Source: Symsagittifera roscoffensis
Taxonomy: Eukaryota; Xenacoelomorpha; Acoela; Convolutidae
NCBI RefSeq assembly: GCF_963678635.1
Contig: NC_087063.1
Location: forward strand, 37,114,540 to 37,178,539
Reading direction: 5' to 3'
Length of the DNA: 64,000 nt
In this document: one piece after another, positions 1 through 11,966 of the stretch
Numbering within the stretch: position 1 is the first letter of the stretch
Layout: every line of letters starts with the position of its first letter
Made by a program: the position numbers and the translations under genes
Notes under the pieces: model-generated
The model's input: only the letters and a program-made list of their open reading frames with translations
What the model was told of the DNA's origin: nothing
Database searches by the model: none

Positions 1-673
1 CTAAAAAATCCAGTTTAAAATATTGGCGTAATTTGTAATTTTTGAATAAGCAAATGTAAGAATCCTGTCAAAAAGGGTATTCCCCTAGCCCTATTGCTAT
101 GCAAACATTATTTTTGAGAACGTCAGATTGCGTGTTTGGTCTCCTGGCATGGCAATGACAGTGTATGAGGACGCGAGACTACTTGAAAGTTTCCAGGCGG
201 TAGAAACCGTTCTTGAGTTTTGCGAGCAAGAGCTTCGTTCAACAAACAGAATGTGAAATGGGTTTTCGTCTAAAAAATGACATTCTGATTTAAAATCAAT
301 TGTCGCTCACAAATATTGTAACGATAAGGTCAAAGTGGCGGAGCTAGGATTTTCTCGAGGAGGGTGGGGGTTACAAAAATTGTTTAAATTTGGTCGATGT
401 TTTTTAAGGTCGGCAAATTTTCTTTTGCTTCTCATTCGCCCCTCTAAGTCAGCATATAATGTTGATCAAGGCGCCTTTTGAAACAAATGTTTAGGGTCAG
501 CCGGCCAAAAATGAATGTCCTAAAATAATATCTAAGTCCTTTAAGTGATTAGGGTATTAGAGTCCCTGCGAGGAAAAGGGGGCATCCCGATCCCTAAACC
601 CTCTATTATGCGCTGTAACCAAATGTTCTTTCAGTTGATTTTTTGTGGGTTTTGATTGAGTTGTTTCTTCTAG
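1..673. other. Non-coding left flank, probably Gal3ST intron
   Basis: I see no gene here. The stretch ends in a pyrimidine-rich tract and TTCTAG just before the first recognisable Gal3ST exon, so it is most simply read as intron. I looked for the family's KTHKT-type PAPS-binding motif and did not find it; the exon that carries it should lie left of the window. Confidence 0.5.
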
Positions 674-768
674 TGCTTCAGTGATCTTATGGCAACGATG
701 ATGCTCAGATTTGCAGATAAAAACCAACTAGAGGTGATGTTTTCAAAGTTTGGAGGAACAATTGCACA
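674..768 (+). CDS. Galactose-3-O-sulfotransferase-like, internal exon a
   Basis: This is an internal exon of a Gal3ST-family gene (Golgi type II membrane enzymes that move sulfate from PAPS to the 3-OH of galactose). It is bounded by TTCTAG (acceptor; an alternative acceptor at 681 would remove 8 nt) and CA|GTGAGT (donor at 769). In phase it reads LMATMMLRFADKNQLEV and then SKFGGTIA. The RF followed by charged residues and NxL matches the segment that follows the 5'-PSB motif in this family. The exon ends in phase 2 and joins the next exon cleanly. Exons between 674 and 25890 together rebuild the family motif order, which is the main support. The upstream exon with the PAPS 5'-phosphosulfate loop is not in the window. 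Confidence 0.65.
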
Positions 769-1242
769 GTGAGTAGGCTTGTTCGGAAACTTAAATTTAC
801 CATGTGGGGTAAATTTACCAATACAATAAAATGAACTTACTTTAAGAAAATTTATAGTTGTCTTTCCTTACCACTCCAGTTTGAAATAAAACGTGATAAA
901 GTATTACAATTATAAAGTAATTAAATAATAAAAATTTGAATCTTCAAATGAGAAATGTCAAAACCATGAGAACTTCGAAATGTTCATTTCAAATCTGCTA
1001 TTTTTGTTTTTTATTTTTGCTGTTATTTTTTTGGTTTTCTGCAATACTTTTTGCAATTTTTTTTAAAAATTTTTTCAACACAACTGCTTTGTGGTATATC
1101 TTTGCTCAGTTCCAGTTTTGTCCATAAATTCCAACCAAAAAATCAATAAATCGAAAATCAAATTTTCAGTGTTTTAAGAAATCAGCTGATTTCTATTATT
1201 AGACTGAATATAGATATCATTTTGTCAAAATAATTGCTTCAG
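769..1242 (+). other. Gal3ST intron (a to b)
   Basis: The intron begins GTGAGTAG and ends TTGCTTCAG. It is AT-rich. A 63-codon open frame at 936-1127 is low-complexity and phenylalanine-rich; I do not count it as a gene. Confidence 0.55.
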
Positions 1243-1306
1243 GTTTAACAAAGAGGCTACATTCGATGTGGGGCTGCCTTCTCGACGATTGTCGAAAAAA
1301 TTTCAG
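1243..1306 (+). CDS. Galactose-3-O-sulfotransferase-like, internal exon b
   Basis: A 64-nt exon between acceptor TTGCTTCAG and donor CAG|GTCAGG. Taken in the phase left by the previous exon it reads FNKEATFDVGLPSRRLSKKF with no stop, and ends in phase 0. The next exon on the far side of the retrotransposon (21345) starts in phase 0 and continues the family's spacing towards the 3'-PSB region. The LTR retrotransposon starts 305 nt after this donor, so it sits in the following intron and would be removed by splicing if splicing still works. Confidence 0.6.
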
Positions 1307-1611
1307 GTCAGGAAACAAATTGCTGAATAATTGATTTCTGTGTGACAAGCCCGCACTGTTCTGAGTACCGTTGTTTTCGCCATGGTCAACAAAAACAAAA
1401 TTTTTTTTTCTAATTAAATTACGCTGGAATGGCTGTAAGTTGATATTTCACCTCGATGCCCTCAATTCTTTTTAATTTAAAAAACTGATTTTTTCATTAC
1501 GAAAAAGTCACTCTTAATAGGTATAAGAGTATTATCAATTGATTGATTGCAACATCGAATTTTGAAAATTGAAATTGAGCAAGTGCTACTGCTTCGCGGT
1601 TGAGAATCAGT
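1307..1611 (+). other. Gal3ST intron, part left of the retrotransposon
   Basis: Intronic AT-rich DNA between donor GTCAGG and the target-site duplication CAGT at 1608-1611. No gene seen. The same intron resumes at 20188. Confidence 0.6.
1608..1611. repeat. Target-site duplication, left (CAGT)
   Basis: CAGT directly precedes the left LTR and directly follows the right LTR at 20188-20191. Four bases fits the integrase of Ty3/gypsy elements and fixes the LTR ends as TGGAACC and (T/C)TCA. Confidence 0.85.
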
Positions 1612-2021
1612 TGGAACCTGATCTAAACTATATTTTATGATTGGATAAATTAGATATTTTACCACTGTAAAGTATTTAATATTAACCAATCATGATCCAT
1701 CTAACTAACAACCCACTTATTTGTAAGTGCTGAAATTACTTGTAATTTCAGCACCAGAGAGATTTGAATTTAACTTAGAAATTAGTTGTCTCTCCAAGAG
1801 AACTTCAGCAGCCGCAACAAACCAGTATACCCTAGATCTACTGAGCCTAGCAGAGACGAGTTAAACACCCTGAGACTAGAAAGTATAAGAGTAAGATTAG
1901 GATCGGTATTAGACTAAGAAGTTGCACGAATCTATCCGGCCGAAAATAAGATAGCGTGACGAGCAGACGGTGTACCCTATCCGAAATTACTCTATGAGTT
2001 AACCACATCGGACATAGTTCA
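1612..2021 (+). repeat. 5' LTR of copy 1
   Basis: A 410-bp direct repeat matching 19780-20187. It starts TGGAACCTGATC and ends CATAGTTCA. It contains a perfect 13-bp hairpin (1727-1754). By eye about ten positions differ from the right LTR, including a small indel near 1701 and a G/A change at 1955. I cannot place U3, R and U5 from sequence alone. Confidence 0.93.
1727..1754. promoter_or_regulatory. Conserved LTR hairpin
   Basis: GTGCTGAAATTAC, loop TT, then its exact reverse complement. The same 28-nt perfect hairpin is present in the 3' LTR (19893-19920) and in the diverged LTR of copy 2 (40940-40967), although other parts of that LTR have changed. Conservation suggests a role, for example in the transcript end, polyadenylation or as a paired protein-binding site; the role is inferred. 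Confidence 0.7.
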
Positions 2022-2023
2022 TC

Positions 2024-2041
2024 TGGTGCGACCATAAGTCT
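2024..2041 (+). other. Putative primer-binding site
   Basis: TGGTGCGACCATAAGTCT begins two bases after the 5' LTR end. A PBS in this position starts with TGG, the complement of the tRNA CCA end. I cannot say which tRNA without a search. Confidence 0.55.
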
Positions 2042-3295
2042 CGAATAAGACCTTAATAGCTTAGATTTAACCAAAAATAGATTAGAATTTAGACAAAACA
2101 TTTTAAAAATGTTTTACGATAATAATTTAATTGAAATGTCTCTACGACTCAATAGATCAGAGCCGATATTCCGAACGATAACAGAACTACCCGGAATTGG
2201 AAGAAGACCTCGAACAAGAGACGACATACGACAAAGTAGAAACTTACCATATAGTTTTATGATTGTACGGCAAAAGCCAACACAAACTTTTATATTTAGA
2301 ATCTTATTAGCAATGAATTTAGATTTTCATTTGCAAACATAAAATTTTGAAGTCAATCTTCATGATCATTTCAAGCGCTAAACAAAATTATTAATATACA
2401 ATAACGATTGATAAAAAGATCTCAGATCGTTTTCTTAATTTCTGCAGTCTTATATAAACATGTTTGAAAAATATTTATTGAAAATGAAAATAAAAATTAG
2501 TAGCATGACAATAAATTGTTAGTAATCATAAAATCATCTGTTGTCCCAGCTTCATCACCTAAACATAACAGCAATCATAAGCTCACTAATATCATTAAAA
2601 AACTAAATCTTTTTTTAAAATAAATTTAAACCATTTTAAACTTAAATTCACTTAATTTTAAAATCAGATCATCAAGGCTTATCCTTGGATCTTAATAAAT
2701 TTTCTAATTCACTAAATTAAAAACCTGATCATCAAGGCCTATCCTTGGATCAAAAAGAACAATTTTGTTCTCCCCCACCCACTTAGCAAGTGTCTAACGA
2801 CCTCAAACGTCGATTCACTATCCAACCCTTCCAAAAGACCCAAGATTAATAGAAATTTTTTAAATAAAACTAACCATTCAAATTAAGATAAACAGTGAAG
2901 AACTTCGGTTATTTATCCTTCACTTGAACCCTCCTCTTACCAGACCCAGGATAAATATTAGACTTAGTAAGTTTAAAATAGTATCTAACGAACTACTTCG
3001 TTCTAATTATACCTGAACCTTGTGGATCGATTTACTATTCTCCAACCCTTGAACACAATCAATACCCCTAAGTAAGATTAAGTAAGTTAACACCTTAGCT
3101 TAGACTAGCCACGAGAAAGTACAAAATCATTCTTCGGAATCGATATACTTTTCTCTCCAACCCTGAACAAAAAGACCCAGGTTAAGCTAACCAAAAAATC
3201 GTAAGGACTAACAGTCTAAGAAAATAGAAATCACCTAACAACTTTTTGCATTCCTCATCCTAAACCTTTATGTCATTCAAAAATCTAGGAAATAA
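2042..3295 (+). other. Leader of copy 1 with internal repeats
   Basis: About 1.25 kb without a convincing gene. It contains a tandem duplication of a roughly 60-bp unit around ATCATCAAGGC(C/T)TATCCTTGG (about 2650-2760), and three or four imperfect copies of a block ending TCTCCAACCCT (near 2820, 3045 and 3155). Such repeated leader structure could serve packaging or translation, but this is inference. The 77-codon open frame at 2109-2342 lacks recognisable features. Confidence 0.5.
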
Positions 3296-3730
3296 ACAAT
3301 CAATGTTTTACACAACTGTGAGATAGATAACCAAAACTACGATCTTGTAATCACACCTCATACACAAACAGTTGGATACATTAGAACAAAACGACTGACA
3401 ATAAAAAGAAAAATAATAAACAAACAAAGACAAATCACACGGAAAAGATTTTCAAAAAATAGAAACGCTTTTTCAGAATCAGAAGCTAGCAATTTAGATG
3501 AACTCTACAAATTAAAAGAATCGATTGATAAAAATTGTCCCATTCACGATCAAATATATTTTTCCGATACAGAAACAACTTCAAATTCATCAAAAAGAGG
3601 AAAAAGAAGAATAAAAAAGCAATATAAACACAAACCAGTACACTTGTATAATTGGAATCATCCAATTAGACACATCGATAGTTATATATTAACAGTCATT
3701 AAACGAAAAAATGAGCCACACTCAAAGTGA
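3296..3730 (+). CDS. Basic leader ORF without ATG, overlapping gag start
   Basis: An open frame of 144 codons running from a stop at 3293 to TGA at 3728, overlapping the gag ATG at 3711 by 20 nt in another frame. It has no usable ATG. Its composition looks coding: one strongly basic cluster (TIKRKIINKQRQITRKRF), an acidic stretch (SESEASNLDEL) and a second basic cluster (KRGKRRIKKQYKHK). Two readings are possible: it is the amino part of gag, separated from the rest by a one-base indel at about 3711-3730, or it is an exon of a spliced accessory protein with arginine/lysine-rich RNA-binding motifs. I do not recognise a family. Copy 2 lacks this region, so it cannot be compared here. Confidence 0.45.
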   Translation, partial: TINVLHNCEIDNQNYDLVITPHTQTVGYIRTKRLTIKRKIINKQRQITRKRFSKNRNAFSESEASNLDELYKLKESIDKNCPIHDQIYFSDTETTSNSSKRGKRRIKKQYKHKPVHLYNWNHPIRHIDSYILTVIKRKNEPHSK

Positions 3731-6700
3731 CGATAGTCCAGATGACGAAGAGGTTTACCCCTTCCTCATAGATGCACCCGATAATAGAGGGCAACATCAT
3801 TTTTGCAAAAATTTACTCGTAAATTTGTTTGAACCCGGAATCAGCCCATGCAAAGCAGAATTGCCAGATGTAAACATCAAAAGACAAATTATTGAACATT
3901 ATCATTATCTGAAAGATATATGTAATTTAACACAACAATATGGAATCTACACCATAGAATTCAGCACACCAAATACGAATCATCGTAAATATGTAATTCA
4001 AACAGACGATCTTGAATTAGAGTTTTCAAAAGTATTCTTAGAATATATCAAAAGCATACAATATCATAATTCACAAAGAGCAAACTCCATATTCACTAAC
4101 GAAGTTTTTGCAATAATATATACCTATATTTTTTTATTAAAAAAAACAGAATTTCAAAGTATCTCACCAACTGAAACATCCAAACATACAAAAGTACGAC
4201 AGGAAATCACATTATTTTCAATTTTTCTACATATAGTCAAAGAAAATTTCACTAAAGACGATGTTTCACAACACACAAAACATGACTTACAAAAAATTTT
4301 GGCATGGTTTATAATAGATTATTTCACACATAATATAGACTTAATTTCACAAGCAAGAAAAATTTTCTGACCTCAAAATTCAAATGATGATACTGCCATT
4401 ACAGAACAGTCAGACTACGTTTGGGACACTGAATGGTCTCATCCTGCGTTTATAAATATCCCACAATCAATCTCAAGTCAAGCAATAAGTACAATATCTT
4501 ACCACAGAGATTATGTAAAAGTAGTACCACTAACCATTGATGCAACACCATCAAACTACAATACATTTTTACCTGATACACGAAATAACAGTTTAAATTC
4601 GACCGTCATACACAATGAAAACCTTAATGGAACTAGAAATCTTACACAACAAGATATTCAAACACCATCACACTTCATAAATGAAGAAATTGTCCAAACA
4701 ACAACAACTACACAACAAAGTATTTCACCAATACATCCAAATTTAACAACACCAAGAAATACAAATAATTCACTGGCACAAGTAACCTTACAATCAACCG
4801 TTAAACCTTCGGTTGCTCCAAAATATTCACATATGGATTATCAAACATACAGACCTATGACAGTACCATCAAAACCACGAAGAACGTTCACAAGAAACAC
4901 TTTTGCAGAACACAATTATAATTATGCACATTCATCAAAAACAAACTATCCCCCACAAAAAACTAATCATAATCATGCATGTTCTCACTATTGGGATAAC
5001 CCAATGACAACAACCAACTCAGTAAATTTTCGAACTAATTCACATCCTCCACAGGATCATACTGAAAATTACCCATTCTTCCAACAAAATAAAAATAACC
5101 AACATACACCATTTAATACAAACTATTTATCATCCGATGAAGATGATTATCACCAAACAGATATTTTTGCACCATATACTAGAGAATATCGCACACAAAG
5201 ACCACGACAATCTCAACCATCTCGAAATATGAAAACTTACCCACAAAACCCAACAGATGTACAACATCCACAACAAAAGCATATACAAAATCCATTTAAC
5301 ACACAATCTTTTCAACCAATACAACCACAAAACCCAATGACTATGCACTCGTATCAACCAACTCAAATGCAAAATGAAATACCACTCCCATATTACCTTC
5401 AACAACACGAAATAACAAAAAATCAACTTTCAAATTTTTCGGAAATGCCAAATGCCGCAGAATCATTACAGATGACAATGAATCCATACCTTATGGGTGG
5501 ATCATCAATAACATCAAATAAACCACTAATGGTATTCACAGGAACAGACCCTGAATATTCTGTAGAAGATTATTTAAATGCAGTAACAGCAAATTTAATT
5601 TTAAATATAGGACCTGAACCAATTAATACACCACTGCATCAAAATTGGATACATCGACGCACAGCGTTGATACAAACAACCTTAGATGGCGCAGCTCAAA
5701 AATGGTTTTCAGTATTACCTATTGAAATAAAATCATTCTGGAAAATTTACACAAGAATTTTCAAAAATGTTTGACTCCGAAAGAAATAAACAACACCAAA
5801 GAGTTTTATGTAAAGAAATTCGCAGATTACCAAATGAAACCATCAAACAATTAGCAGTACGTACCGAAACACTAGTTCGAAAAGCATATTCATTAAATAC
5901 ACATGACTATAAAAACACAAAAATGACAGAAATTTTAATGATGACCTTAACACCTCAATTAAGGAAAATAGCAATAAAAAAGAGAGCATCTCATCCTTCT
6001 TCAATTCGAGAGCCGGATTTAGATTTTCGAAAACTAGTAGACAAAATAGAGCAAGCGGAAATCACAATGAAACTTGAGGAAACAGTAAATCTAAAACTAC
6101 AATATGTTAATCGAATTGAAACAAACACTACACATATCAATAACATACAGGAATCAGATACAGACCTAGTTGAAAAAATCACTGAAATACTAAATATTTA
6201 TGAAAAAAACCCAAATTTTAAAGGCAAACAATCTTTCAAAAAATGATGTAATTATTGCCGACAATACGGCCATAGTATTTCCGAATGTAGACAAAAACAA
6301 CAAGATAACCAAAACAAACCTCAAAAGTATAAAGAACCGAATAAATCATTCTATCAATATATGAAGAAAGATCAAAATCTACCAAACAAAATGTATACAG
6401 TAACAACAGTTCAGGAAAACCACTTCCGAACAACACCAATTACACAAGAAATCAATCACCATATAACTCAAGTTATAGAGGAAGATCACCAGAACGAAGA
6501 AATACACAAATTTCTTCACAAAATAATTATAATCGATCAAATAGTCGAAATAACTATTCGAGATCAAATTCCAATGCAACACAATTTGTTTCTAGATCCA
6601 ATTCCCAATCAAATCCAAGAAATAAACACTATTCCAATAATCAATCACGAAACTCATCATATAACAGAAGTAGAAACTATTCACATGATCGAAATAGAAG

Positions 6701-7088
6701 TTATTCGAACAATCGAAATCAGAATTACCCGATCAATCGATCAAGAAATAACTCATATAACAGATCAAACCATCACAAACCAAATGACAATTATCAAAAC
6801 AGATCACGGAATAATTCACAAAATTGAAATTCAAGTTATAATAATCAATATAGAAATTATTCCCAATCACCACATAGGAATAATAACCATTATAATAATT
6901 CTAAACATCGATACAGAAGTAGTACACCAAAACATCAAAGACATATTAATCAAGTAGAGTCAAATGAAGAACCAACATCAGACCCCCCAGGTATTGATGA
7001 CACAGGAAATAACGAACTACAACTAAATCAAATAAACTGTGGATCATCAGACACAGAAAGTGATACAGAAAATACCATCGCCGTAAAC
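3711..7088 (+). pseudogene. gag of copy 1 (capsid, zinc knuckle, RS/N-rich tail), broken
   Basis: Gag polyprotein of the element. The frame opens at ATG 3711 and runs through TGA 4368-4370 to about 5766, shifts by one base into ORF 5767, passes TGA 6244-6246, and shifts back near 6400. A Q/N/P/T-rich linker covers about 4830-5450. The retrotransposon-gag capsid motif lies at about 5530-5760, with LDGAAQKWFSVLP as its core. A CCHC knuckle follows the second TGA at 6247-6288 (CNYCRQYGHSISEC, C-x2-C-x4-H-x4-C). The tail at about 6400-6960 is rich in Arg, Ser and Asn and has a further TGA at 6825. The tail continues in frame into pol, so gag and pol were probably one polyprotein. The damage makes this copy inactive. 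Confidence 0.85.
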
Positions 7089-10000
7089 ATGATAACAGTC
7101 GAAAACGACTACGAACCTATTATATATGAAGAACGTTTTACATCACATATCAATGAAAATCAATTGGAACTCCTTCACAATTATTATATTGAACTCATCA
7201 ATACTACACAAACTGCACAAGAATTATACGAAATTATCACGGTAAATAGACCCGATGAAAATGACAAAACAAAATGTTTAAACACAAATCATATTTATCA
7301 AAATATACAAAAAGAACAACCCAGAGAAAAAATTTGGACAATACCATTTCTCTTAGAAAGTCCAAGAAACAAAGAATTTCAACCACCAGATCTTGAAATT
7401 GATTTTTTAATTGATTCAGGAGCAGAATCAAACATAATTAACATTCCCACATGGAATGAAATCAAAACATTACATCCAAAATTAACGCCCCTTGCAACCT
7501 CTAGTAAACTAGCAACAGCACAAGGATCAACATTAGTAAATTATGGAAAAGTCCAATTATTCCTCCTCCCCACAAGAACAATGGAGCAAAATAAAATTCT
7601 AAACAAACCATTTAATCAAATATTTCATATCACTGATATTAAACACAATACCATTGGTATACCATTTATATCTAAATATATACCAACAATCAACATCTTG
7701 AATAGTAAAATACTAATCAAAGATAAGTACACAAAAACAAAAAATACAGCTCTAACATTTTTTCAAAGATTAATTAAACAACCACCATTCTTTTCAAAAT
7801 TTTATCCAATTTATAACCAACAACGGAAACACCTGAAACCACTATCAGGAAATTTATATAACTTTTCAATAAAACAAGTTCACCAATATGATAAAAGTCA
7901 AAATAAACAACAATTCTTTATGTCAGACTTTGAGTTTAAACCTATTCATAAGTTTTTCAAAATCACGATTTCATCTATAAAATATTTGAAAAATACGAAT
8001 TCAGACATCATTTTGCTGCATGTGTATAACAATACACCGTATCAAGTAACATTACCCTTAGGACTTTTAGGATATTGCGAAACAAACGCTACAATATCAC
8101 CCGTACATGAAAAAGCATACCGCGTAAATAATATACTCCAATTATTAGATATTTGTCAATCCACAATTCTTAACGAGGAACTATCCATAAATAATATAAT
8201 AAGCAATGAAAAGAGGAACACAGATTATTTCACAAAAACACCATATTTTAAACCAACATTCAATATAACAAATTACACAAAAGAACAACAACAATTTTTA
8301 ACGATGTTTAACTTTGAACACTCGCAAATTACACAAATCGAATTTGACAAACTAGCAAAACAACTGTTAAAAAATTCAATAGTCTACGCAACATCAAAAT
8401 TCGATGTTGGAAAAATCAGTTCATCACTACATCTCCCGTTAAAACCTGACGCAGTTTTCAAAAAACAAAGAGCAAGTAAAGTACCAATTCATTTACATGA
8501 CAAAGTAAACAGATTACTTGACATTTTAGAACAATACAAAATTATCTCACCAGTAAACAAAGAAAAACAACCAAAAGGTAACACATTTATTAACCCTGTT
8601 ATCATCCTAGCAAAAGGAGAATCATTAAAAATAGTTTTAGACGCTAGATATCTCAATTCACTAATAGACGAATCAAAATGCAATTGACCTATTGAACCAA
8701 TACAAGTTATTTTAACAAAAATAAACGGAAAACACTTTACAACCGCAGATATGAATAGTGCATACAATCAAATGCCACTAGATGAACAATCATGACGTTT
8801 AACACAATTGTTATTGGAAATCAACAATATGAATTCAACCGCCTATTCTATGGAATATCCATAGGACCAGCAGCATTTTCAGCTTTTATGAGCAAAATTT
8901 TTAAACCACTAATACTCAAGAAAAACGCAATCACCTATTTAGACGATGTTTTTATGCAATCACAGACAAAAGAAGAAATGTTTACAGTTTTAGAACACTA
9001 TCATAAAATACTTCAGAACGAAAATCTGAAGGCCGTCCCCGATAAATCACACTTCTTTTTAACACGAGTTAAATTTTTAGGACATAATATAGAAAGAAAC
9101 ACAATCACTCCATTAAAATCACGCATTGATGCTATTCAAAAACTTCAACCACCAACAAACAAAAAGAAAATCCAAGAAGTCCTTGGAATGTTAAATTTCT
9201 TAAGCAAGTACGTTTACAAAATGCAATTATATTTAAGACCATTCTATAATATCCTCAGACAACAAAACAATTTTGAATGGACCACTGAACATCGAGCACG
9301 ATTTGAAGAAATTAAAAAACTTTTAACTGAACAAATTTCAAATACAATCCCAAATCCCAATCAACCATTCTATGCAATGTGCGATGCTTCAAATTTTGGC
9401 ATCGGCGCAGCAATACTACAATCACACAGTGGTACAAATAAAATGAACCTTATATCAGCAAATTCCCGATTATTCACTCAAGCAGTGCTACGACTCTCAA
9501 CTCTAATGAGAGAATGTACAGCTATAATTTATACACTTACAGAATATGAATTTCTGATACTTGGATCAAAACATCCAACAGTTCTATTCGCAGATCATAA
9601 ACCAATCATTTTTCTCTTTACACAAAAATCAAATCCTAATCATCGAGTTTATAGATTTCAATATTACTAATGAAATTACCAAACTTACATATAGTTTGGA
9701 CAGCAGGAAAGAATCTTGCATTACCGGATACATTAAGTCGAAATACACCACCTGATTTACTTACACGAAAAGCTACAGTTGAAATACCCAAAAAATATAA
9801 AATTTTACCATGCAAAAGACGAAACATCACCCCGACTAGAATGCAAATATGCAGTAAAAACTGACATTGAACAATCACAAATAAAAAATCTACAACACTT
9901 CCCACTTTACTTAGATTGCCAAAATAATCACTACGAAGTTGATCTACTTGGAACATCAACTTTCAAACCAATTCCATACTCACAATGGATAAAAAATAAC

Positions 10001-10470
10001 ACCCAACAAAAACGAATAAAACACCACTCGTATAAAAAAGACCTTTTTCCGTTAATTGAAAAAGAAAATTTAACTGATAAAATAGTTCTATCAGGACCAC
10101 AAACAAATGATTCAAAATACACAATAAATCAAGTTTTTGACCTCCATGACCCACTTGACACAATTCCTTTATCTAAATTAGAAATCGAAAACATTTTTCT
10201 CCCTCCAACAGATAAAATTACAATTAATATCTTGAAACAATATCAAAATCTTGACCTAGTAATTAGACAACTAAAATCATGGCACAAATACAAAACTAAG
10301 CCCGTAAAGGCAGATACCACAATTTTAGGAAATAAAACACTCCTCCGATATTTTCGAAAATTTAATAATACAACAATTAATGAAAACACAGACCTTCTAG
10401 AATATCATTCAAATGATTCTACAGTTCCCTGTCTCCCTCTAAGTATGATTCTAATAGCTTTTAACATTTC
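7089..10470 (+). pseudogene. pol of copy 1: protease, reverse transcriptase, RNase H, broken
   Basis: Continues the gag frame. The aspartic protease has LIDSGAESN at about 7405-7432. The RT runs from about 8450 to 9250 with LDARYLNSL, TTADMNSAYNQMPL, LFYGISIGPAAFSAFM and the catalytic ITYLDDVFMQ (YLDD at 8936-8947). RNase H follows with AMCDASNFGIGAA (about 9379) and MRECTAIIYTL (about 9508). Breaks: TGA at 8685-8687 and 8793-8795, and one-base indels near 8808, 9666 and 9812. RT followed by RNase H then integrase is the Ty3/gypsy order. A tether and unknown region at about 9830-10470 joins RNase H to the integrase. Confidence 0.93.
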
Positions 10471-11966
10471 ACATACACAAAACATTAAAGGACACTCTGG
10501 ATCAGAGAAAACATATTCAAATTTTACACAAATTTTTTTTCCCAAATGCACCAATTTGGATAAAAGTACTATGCAATGATTGTATAGTATGTTAGCTAAA
10601 TAAACCTTATCCAAATCAAAAACAAATAGCACAAAAACAAGATTTTAAAGGACAAAGTTTATATTTTAACCACCGTATTTCATTCGATACAAAAGGACCA
10701 ATTGGACCATCTTCTGAAGGAAACTCCTACATTATGGTAATTGTTGACGCATTTACTCATTATGTAGCACTCAACACAGTACCACCTTGTAACGCTTATT
10801 ATGCTTACACAACACTCTATGAACACTGGATAGCAAAATTCGGACTACCCGAAATTTTAGTTACAGACAACGGTACAGAATTCATAAATAATGAAATCAT
10901 CACACTATTTCATTTATATAACATTAAGCACAAACCACGTACATCTCATGCACCTTGGACAAACGGTTTAGTCGAAGGTATGAACCGTTCACTACAAGAA
11001 TATCTTAGATGTATCATAAATGGAAATGATACAAGATACACAGAATGGTCAGCAGATGTAAAATTATTTCCCGTAGCATATAATTCACAAACTACGACAA
11101 CTCTAGGAATGTCACCATACGAAATGGTTTTTAATAAAAAGCCACGTAAACCAATTATGTTTACAGCAAACTCTCATAAAAATGCACAAGGTCATTGCCA
11201 ACCGAATAAAGACTCAGTTTGTTATAATCTACGTTTGCACACGCATGATGAAGATCATTTTCATCACCCACAAATCCTTAAATTAGCCTCCGGTACACAC
11301 ACCAAATGGATTTTAAATAGAGATAAAAAACACAATGAAATTTACCAAAGAGTAACAAAAAAATTGTTACAAAGGCAAAACATTAACGAACAAATAAATT
11401 CACGCTTTACACCAGCCTCAGATTTAAAAATTGGAACATTTGTCTTAATACCTAATCTTAAAACACAAAAAGGAATTTCTAAAAAATTACAACCCCTTCG
11501 TAAAGGACCATACCAAATAATTGCCAAACCCACTGACGTAACATATAAAATCATCGATTCAGACCAAAAAGAAAGTGTTCAACATCGAAACAATCTATTG
11601 CCTTACTACCCAAAAGAATACGCACTACGCGAACTAAGTCAATCATATTCTTTCACAGGTTTAAAAGTTACTCAAAATCACCCACATACGGAAAATGAAA
11701 TAAATGAACAAAACGACATTCACCTTGAAAAACAAAATAAAAAACCAACTACAACCCAAAACAATACAATAGAGCTAGATCACAAAATACCTCAAAAAGA
11801 AAGGAAAAACAGAAAAATGATAGAAAAAATTATACCCCAAGATCAAGTCGAGAAATCAGAACATAGAGAGTCATCACGACTTAGAAATCAACCACGTAAA
11901 AACTACAAAACATTCATCCCACAATCTAAAATATTAAAGAAAGTTGAATTTCAAAAACAGCTTTAA
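10471..11966 (+). pseudogene. Integrase of copy 1 with GPY module
   Basis: The HHCC zinc module starts at HTQNIKGHSG (about 10471) and ends with CNDCIVC (10572-10592). A frameshift sits in the run of eight T near 10540, and a TAG replaces a sense codon at 10593-10595. The catalytic core has SFDTKGP (first Asp, about 10683), VTDNGTEF (second Asp, about 10860) and WTNGLVEGMNR (Glu, about 10960). RKGPYQIIAKP at about 11500 is the GPY/F motif of gypsy integrases. The frame from 10734 to 11966 is intact, 410 codons. A basic charged tail follows. Copy 2 keeps part of this region at 48480-49169. Confidence 0.93.

Noticed and set aside
6361-6957. 198-codon Ile/His-rich ORF
   Set aside because: It is an out-of-frame reading of the RS/N-rich gag tail; the frame that continues into pol is the coding one.
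4368-8795. TGA read as tryptophan (alternative genetic code or recoding)
   Set aside because: TGG is used for Trp throughout, Gal3ST ends at TGA, several TGA sites fit Arg better, and TAG/TAA stops also occur later in the element. Nonsense mutation is simpler.
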